Assembly (NCBI GenBank): GCA_022432975.1
Contig: CM039512.1
Location: 7,204,858 to 7,268,857, forward strand
Source of the DNA: Begonia masoniana
Lineage: Eukaryota > Streptophyta > Magnoliopsida > Cucurbitales > Begoniaceae
Length of the DNA stretch: 64,000 bases
Direction: 5' to 3'
In this document: in pieces, positions 59,101 to 64,000 of the stretch
Layout of the letters: the number at the start of each line of letters is the position of its first letter
How positions within the stretch are numbered: the stretch's first letter is position 1
Notes under the pieces: generated by a model
What the model was told of the DNA's origin: nothing
Database searches by the model: none
Seen by the model: the letters and a program-made list of their open reading frames with translations, nothing else
Position numbers and translations under genes: made by a program

Positions 59101-60613
59101 TGTTGCGAAAAACTACACGCAAGTGCACGTGTCGTAAAAATAGTAAAGTGTGTGTAAGCACAAGTGTCGATCCCACGAGGAATAAATATGTTAATTATTG
59201 AATATCTAAATTTCAACTTAATTTGAAAAGAAACAATATGTTGATGATTTATGATTTTAAACTAAAGTAATTCAAATAAAATAAATCAAACAATTTAAAT
59301 AATAAATTCGAATGTAAAAAGTTAAGATTATATGATGAGAAAATTTTCAGAGTTCCGATTTCACTTAGCTACTCCTATTTAGTATCCTAATTCAAGTAAA
59401 TAATTTATATTCCTTCGTGTTGATGGTTATTTCGCTATGTTGTTAATTAAACTCTCTCGAGTATTAATAAACTTACTCAATTGATGTGTTATTACCGCTT
59501 GGTTTCTAACCCTACAATCAATTGAATACATTAAAAATAAGAAATTGAATTACCACTAAAACGCCCTAACTATCTCTAATCTAGAGTCCTTTTTGAGGCA
59601 AAATATTTAGTGCACGATTAAATTCTCCGCTCTCGCATCCCGAATTAACCCTAAAATTCTTAGTTTTGGTGATCAAGCAAACCTAAGCATTAAGTTCAGA
59701 ATAGATTACTCAACACATAAAAGGAATAGAAAACTAAAAATTGGAATTAAGAAAAATAAATAGTCATAACAAAGTTACGTCGAAACCCTAGAATCGAAAG
59801 TTTAGTTCATGATAAAGTTAAAGAAAACTACAAAGAAAATAAAATAGTTCATGATATAAGAAAAGAAGAGAAGAAAGAAAACACTGTGAAATTTCCGTCG
59901 AATTCGCCCGTTCCTCGCCAATTGCTTCGATCCGGCCTCCGATGTCTCCGTAGGGTTTTTTTTTTCTCTATCTCGTCGTCCTTTTACTTCCTCCTCCTCA
60001 GACTTTTATCTTTTCTCAACTTAGGGCCGTGGTCCATCAATCAACGGCCGAGATCAACCCGATCATTCAATTGAAAAATCAGAATTTAATATTTTCCCGC
60101 AATCACGATCGATCGCAATATTATCACGATCGATCGCGATCGCGTGACGCTTAGGCATGATATCTCTGCTGGTCACGATCGATCGAGGTTCAAAGCCCGA
60201 TCGATCGGGCCGCCTCTGGATTTTTGGTGAAATTTAGTTTGCATCACGATCGATCGAGGTTCAAAGCCCGATCGATCGGGCCGGCTCTGGAATTCTAAAG
60301 AAAATTTCTCTTGATCACGATCGATCGAGGTTCAAATCCCGATCGATCGGGCCGGCTCTGGAATTCTGAGAGAAAATATTCTCGGATCACGATCGATCGC
60401 AATATGATCACGATCGATCGTGATCGAGTTTTCTTCTTTGCTTCCTTTTTGTCTTGATTTTCTAATTTCGAACCAATTCCGCCATTACCTGTTAAAGCTC
60501 AACTTATCTGCACAATCTCACCAACAACATCAAATAAAGTCAAACGCTCGAGGAAAAACTAATCGAAACAAGAATGAAAAGCACGAATAAGTGTGCAAAA
60601 TACACACTTATCA
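59101..60613 (-). mobile_element. S5: solo LTR with TSD GAGAG (Athila-like ends)
   Basis: Starts TGTTGCGAAAAACTACACGC and ends TACACACTTATCA, flanked by GAGAG (59096-59100 and 60614-60618). The inverse of its start (GGGATCGACACTTG, ACGTGCACTTGCGTG) resembles the end of the A1 LTR. It contains tandem repeats with GATCGATCG at 60104-60425. It is nested in S4. Confidence 0.93.
60104..60425. repeat. tandem GATCGATC repeats in S5
   Basis: Three units of about 70 bases each hold TCACGATCGATCGAGGTTCA and CCCGATCGATCGGGCCG. They are flanked on both sides by paired CACGATCGATCGCAATAT units. Confidence 0.92.
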
Positions 60614-61094
60614 GAGAGTCGTCGACAGCAGAGAGGAAAATGCTCTCTGGAAATCACGCAGGAAGAGAAAATGAAGAAGAAAGAAAGTTTGTGTTATTTT
60701 ATAAATTTGGTTTGGAAAATTACCGTTTTGCCCTTCCTTAGATTTTATAATTGCTTCGTCCTTCGTTTCGTGAATCGGCTAACTATTCAGTTTCTCCAAA
60801 TTTCCTTATTTTGTCAGTAACTCCAACTTATTATTTGGGACTTATTAAAACTTTCCGTTCGCATATCGGACCTTGTTTACTATTTTTACTAAAACGTCCT
60901 TTATATTACGAGAAACGTAATTACTCGAAATTTAGCGTCTAAGCTCCGAAAATTCTCATAATTTCCTTAAAATTCCTATTAATTGTTAGGATCATAATAA
61001 AGCTCTCCGCTCTCAAAACTGACTTGATTTGACATATTTACAAAAATGCCATCGTATATTATAATATTAATATCCCGAAAAGCCGGGTATTACA

Positions 61095-62368
61095 TGCATG
61101 TTCAGATTTTTGCTACCATTAGTGAATTTCTGGACAATATTATTCAAATCCTCATTTTTGTTTTTAAGTTCAGTAATTCCCTTTTCATGCAGAATACACT
61201 CCTTAGTATGCTTTTCAATTAAATCTGCATTTTCTTTCCTTATCAGATTGTACTTAGTCTTAAGCATACTATATTGTTTGACTAAGTCATTAAAAGCATC
61301 AATTAAATCTCCATCCTTAGTTTCACTGTCACTAGAATAATTACTAACCTCATCCTCCTTGGCCATGAAACACAGATTGGCGACTTCCTCATCTTCTGAA
61401 GAGGTGTCACTCTCACTGTCATCCCAAGTAGCCTTCATAGCTCTCTTCTTGAACTTTTTAGGACCTTTCTTAGCTTGTGGATAGTCGGCCTTCATGTGAC
61501 CAGGCTTCCCACACTCAAAACATATGATTTCTTTTTCTCTTTGGGATTTCTCACCCTTTGGAAATCTTCTTCCTTGTATCCTCTTCTGTTGGAGGAATTT
61601 ACTGAATCTCCTAGTGATGAGAGCTATATCCTCATCATCATCTTCCTCTTCTGATTCTTCCTGCTTGCTTGAGGAAGCTTTGAGTGCAATATTCTTCTTT
61701 TTGCTGATCTCTTTCTCTTTGAGATCTTCCTTGTCATTGGCTCTCATGGTTATCTCATGAGTCATTAGAGAGCCAATGAACTCTTCAAGCTTGAGAACCT
61801 TGAGATCCCGAGCTTCTTGTATAGCAGTCACTTTCGGTTGCCAGGCTCTTGGTAGGCACCGAAGGATCTTTCTTACTAGTTCTTCACCTGAATAAATCTT
61901 ACCATGACCTTTTAATCCATTAGTAATGTTAGTGAATCGAGTAAACATAGAAGAAATAGACTCATCCTTTTCCATCGAAAAAAGTTCATACTCGTGTACT
62001 AACATACTCATTTTACTTTCCTTTACTTGGTTTGTTCCCTCTTGTGTAATCTCTAGCAAGTGTCATATCTCTTGTGCACTATCACACCCTTGAACCCTAT
62101 TAAACTCATCTCGGTTCAGTGCACAGTATATGGTGTTTATAGCTTTAGCATTTAAACTAAGATTCCTCTTATCGGACTCTGTTAATTCATGAGAGTCCTT
62201 AGGAATACTAATTCCATTCTCAGTTTTCATGGCCTTGAAAGGGCCATTCTTAATTATATTCCAAATTTCATAGTCCATGGCATAAACAAATATTCTCATT
62301 CTTGCCTTCCAGTATACATAATCACTGCCATCAAAATATGGTGGCCTAGAAATGGACTGACCATCCAC
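61095..62368 (-). pseudogene. C2 gag, N-terminal part
   Basis: On minus: RPPYFDGSDYVYWKARMRIF, a stop near 62060-62063 after SAQEI, then VKESKMSMLVHEYELFSMEK, WQPKVTAIQEARDLKVLKLE and the knuckle CFECGKPGHMKADY, in which the last cysteine is lost. A Lys/Glu-rich helix follows up to the S4 junction. It matches C1 gag closely but keeps the middle region in frame. Confidence 0.9.
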
Positions 62369-64000
62369 GCTCCAAGGCTCCCCTTTGAAGATTCCTTTCT
62401 TCTCCTCTCGAGAAAACTAGATCGAACTTCACGGGCGTCGATCTACTGCCTTTTACACTCGGACGTCAATCACAGCCTTACAATTTTTACAAGATAAAAG
62501 TATTGAGCACAAATGCTACACACTCTCAAAGAGATAAATCTCAAGTTCTAGGGCCGAGAGAGAGGTATACAGACTTTTTGCTAAAAGGCTCGTAGGAGTA
62601 TGTTATTACTATTCAATCGATTGGCAAAAAGTTGTTCTCCTGAGCTTCATTCTTTTTTTTATACTCTGTCTGTAATCTGCCTTTCATCCAGAGAGGTCCT
62701 TGTCTCCATACGAAAATGTGACCGTTGGAGAGCTTTTGTTCACAAAAAAATAGCCGTTTGAATTCTGGAGTCGCTATCACTTGCGGTCTTTAAAGTCTGG
62801 ACGATTGAGTCTGCTTTGACTTTGGACGACTGCCTCTTTTATTGCCGTGGACGACTGTGTTTGCTATTAGCGTGGACGACTGCGTCTGTTATGAGCGTGA
62901 ACGACTGCGTCTTCCTTTTGAGCGTGGATGACTGCGTCTTCCTTTTGAGCGTGGATGACTGCGTCTTCCTTTTGAGCGTGGACGACAGCGTCTTTCTTTT
63001 GAGCGTGGACGACAGCGTCTTTCTTTTAACTTTGAACGACAGCGTCCTTTTGAGCGTGGATGACTGCGTCTTCCTTTTGAGCGTGGATGACTGCGTCTTC
63101 CTTTTGAGCGTGGATGACTGCGTCTTCCTTTTGAGCGTGGATGACTGCGTCTTCCTTTTGAGCGTGGATGACTGCGTCTTCCTTTTGAGCGTGGATGACT
63201 GCGTCTTCCTTTTGAGCGTGGATGACTGCGTCTTCCTTTTGAGCGTGGATGACTGCGTCTTCCTTTTGAGCGTGGATGACTGCGTCTTCCTTTTGAGCGT
63301 GGATGACTGCGTCTTCCTTTTGAGCGTGGATGACTGCGTCTTCCTTTTGAGCGTGGATGACTGCGTCTTCCTTTTGAGCGTGGATGACTGCGTCTTCCTT
63401 TTGAGCGTGGATGACTGCGTCTTCCTTTTGAGCGTGGATGACTGCGTCTTCCTTTTGAGCGTGGATGACTGCGTCTTCCTTTTGAGCGTGGATGACTGCG
63501 TCTTCCTTTTGAGCGTGGATGACTGCGTCTTCCTTTTGAGCGTGGATGACTGCGTCTTCCTTTTGAGCGTGGATGACTGCGTCTTCCTTTTGAGCGTGGA
63601 TGACTGCGTCTTCCTTTTGAGCGTGGATGACTGCGTCTTCCTTTTGAGCGTGGATGACTGCGTCTTCCTTTTGAGCGTGGATGACTGCGTCTTCCTTTTG
63701 AGCGTGGATGACTGCGTCTTCCTTTTGAGCGTGGATGACTGCGTCTTCCTTTTGAGCGTGGATGACTGCGTCTTCCTTTTGAGCGTGGATGACTGCGTCT
63801 TCCTTTTGAGCGTGGATGACTGCGTCTTCCTTTTGAGCGTGGATGACTGCGTCTTCCTTTTGAGCGTGGATGACTGCGTCTTCCTTTTGAGCGTGGATGA
63901 CTGCGTCTTCCTTTTGAGCGTGGATGACTGCGTCTTCCTTTTGAGCGTGGATGACTGCGTCTTCCTTTTGAGCGTGGATGACTGCGTCTTCCTTTTGAGC
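62366..64000 (-). repeat. C2 LTR, fused to gag by deletion, continuing past window
   Basis: From 62366 the text CCACGCTCCAAGG and GATCTACTGCCTTTTACA follows the same order as in C1 and S2 LTRs. The terminal LTR part, primer-binding site and leader are missing, with CCATCCA-type overlap at the joint. TATA-like TATAAAA is at 62657-62663. Beyond 62800 it is minisatellite. Confidence 0.82.
62800..64000 (-). repeat. 27-bp minisatellite of C2 LTR, about 44 copies visible
   Basis: The unit contains GTGGATGACTGCGTC and ends CCTTTT; about 35 nearly identical copies run from 63050 to the window end. The copies at 62800-63050 are degenerate (GTGGACGACTG, TTGAACGACAGC). The array continues beyond the window. 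Confidence 0.95.

Larger units (their letters stand above)
56938..61094 (-). mobile_element. S4: solo LTR with TSD TGCAT, containing S5
   Basis: Starts TGTGACGACCCG and ends CCGGGTATTACA, flanked by TGCAT (56933-56937 and 61095-61099). Gag sequence of C2 reads across when it is removed. Without S5 and its duplicated target it is about 2.64 kb. Related to S3 by its ends. It contains a GATCGATC cluster at 57207-57413. Confidence 0.93.
51916..64000 (-). mobile_element. C2: Sirevirus-type Ty1/copia element, split by S3 and S4
   Basis: Reading on minus from the right edge: LTR (62366 to beyond 64000), gag (61100-62368), knuckle region (56713-56932), protease and integrase (55339-56691), linker and RT start (to 51916). 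S4 splits gag and S3 splits the integrase-RT linker. No primer-binding site is present between LTR and gag, and RT is truncated. It is a close paralogue of C1. Confidence 0.85.

Noticed and set aside
57207..60425. Bacterial contamination suggested by GATC-rich text
   Set aside because: The clusters lie within LTRs bounded by plant-type target duplications, so they belong to the plant sequence.
62800..64000. CRISPR-like regular array
   Set aside because: Units are directly adjacent with no unique spacers, in a plant LTR. This is a minisatellite.

Overview
This 64 kb window looks like a eudicot nuclear genome. It is AT-rich, host genes have GT-AG introns, and most of the sequence is nested LTR retrotransposons. 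I cannot name the species. Working labels: C1 and C2 are Ty1/copia Sirevirus-type elements on the minus strand. G1, G2 and G3 are Ty3/gypsy chromovirus-type elements on the plus strand. A1 is an Athila-like gypsy element on the plus strand. S1 to S5 are solo LTRs.

Left nest (1-16761): C1 carries solo LTR S1 inside its 5' LTR. C1 sits in the 5' LTR of G1, G1 sits in the RNase H region of G2, and G2 ends inside a host beta-1,3-glucanase/X8 gene. Target-site duplications are visible for S1 (AAGAG). C1 (AGAAC) and G1 (GAGGG) show one flank in the window.

Host gene island (16762-27934): a broken GH17/X8 gene on plus, then four apparently intact genes on minus. These are profilin (3 exons, 133 aa), a probable mitochondrial coiled-coil protein (2 exons, 186 aa), the light-regulated chloroplast protein LIR1 (3 exons, 138 aa) and the CLAVATA-pathway pseudokinase CORYNE (2 exons, 370 aa). 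A non-autonomous hAT-like DNA transposon (23694-25269, 8-bp target duplication) lies between the second and third. The four genes are unrelated in function; this is ordinary plant gene order, not an operon.

Transition (27935-32314): intergenic DNA, a decayed copia fragment on minus, and a GC-rich fold-back block.

Right nest (32315-64000): A1 starts at 32315. Its 5' LTR is interrupted by G3 (32875-43288, TSD CTAAA), which itself holds Sirevirus solo LTR S2 (TSD GACAT). After G3 there is a tandem duplication of the G3-LTR/A1-LTR junction (about 41.8-44.8 kb against 44.8-49.4 kb), with an LTR minisatellite expanded to about 2.15 kb. A1 gag, protease and the start of RT follow and stop at about 51915, where C2 begins. 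C2 is split by solo LTRs S3 and S4, and S4 contains S5 (TSD GAGAG). The window ends inside a 27-bp tandem array in the C2 LTR.

No new protein system is evident. The most interesting material is non-coding: LTR-embedded minisatellites that occupy the same U3 position in related LTRs but have different repeat units, one that has grown to satellite size, and clusters of GATCGATC palindromes in three solo LTRs from two lineages.
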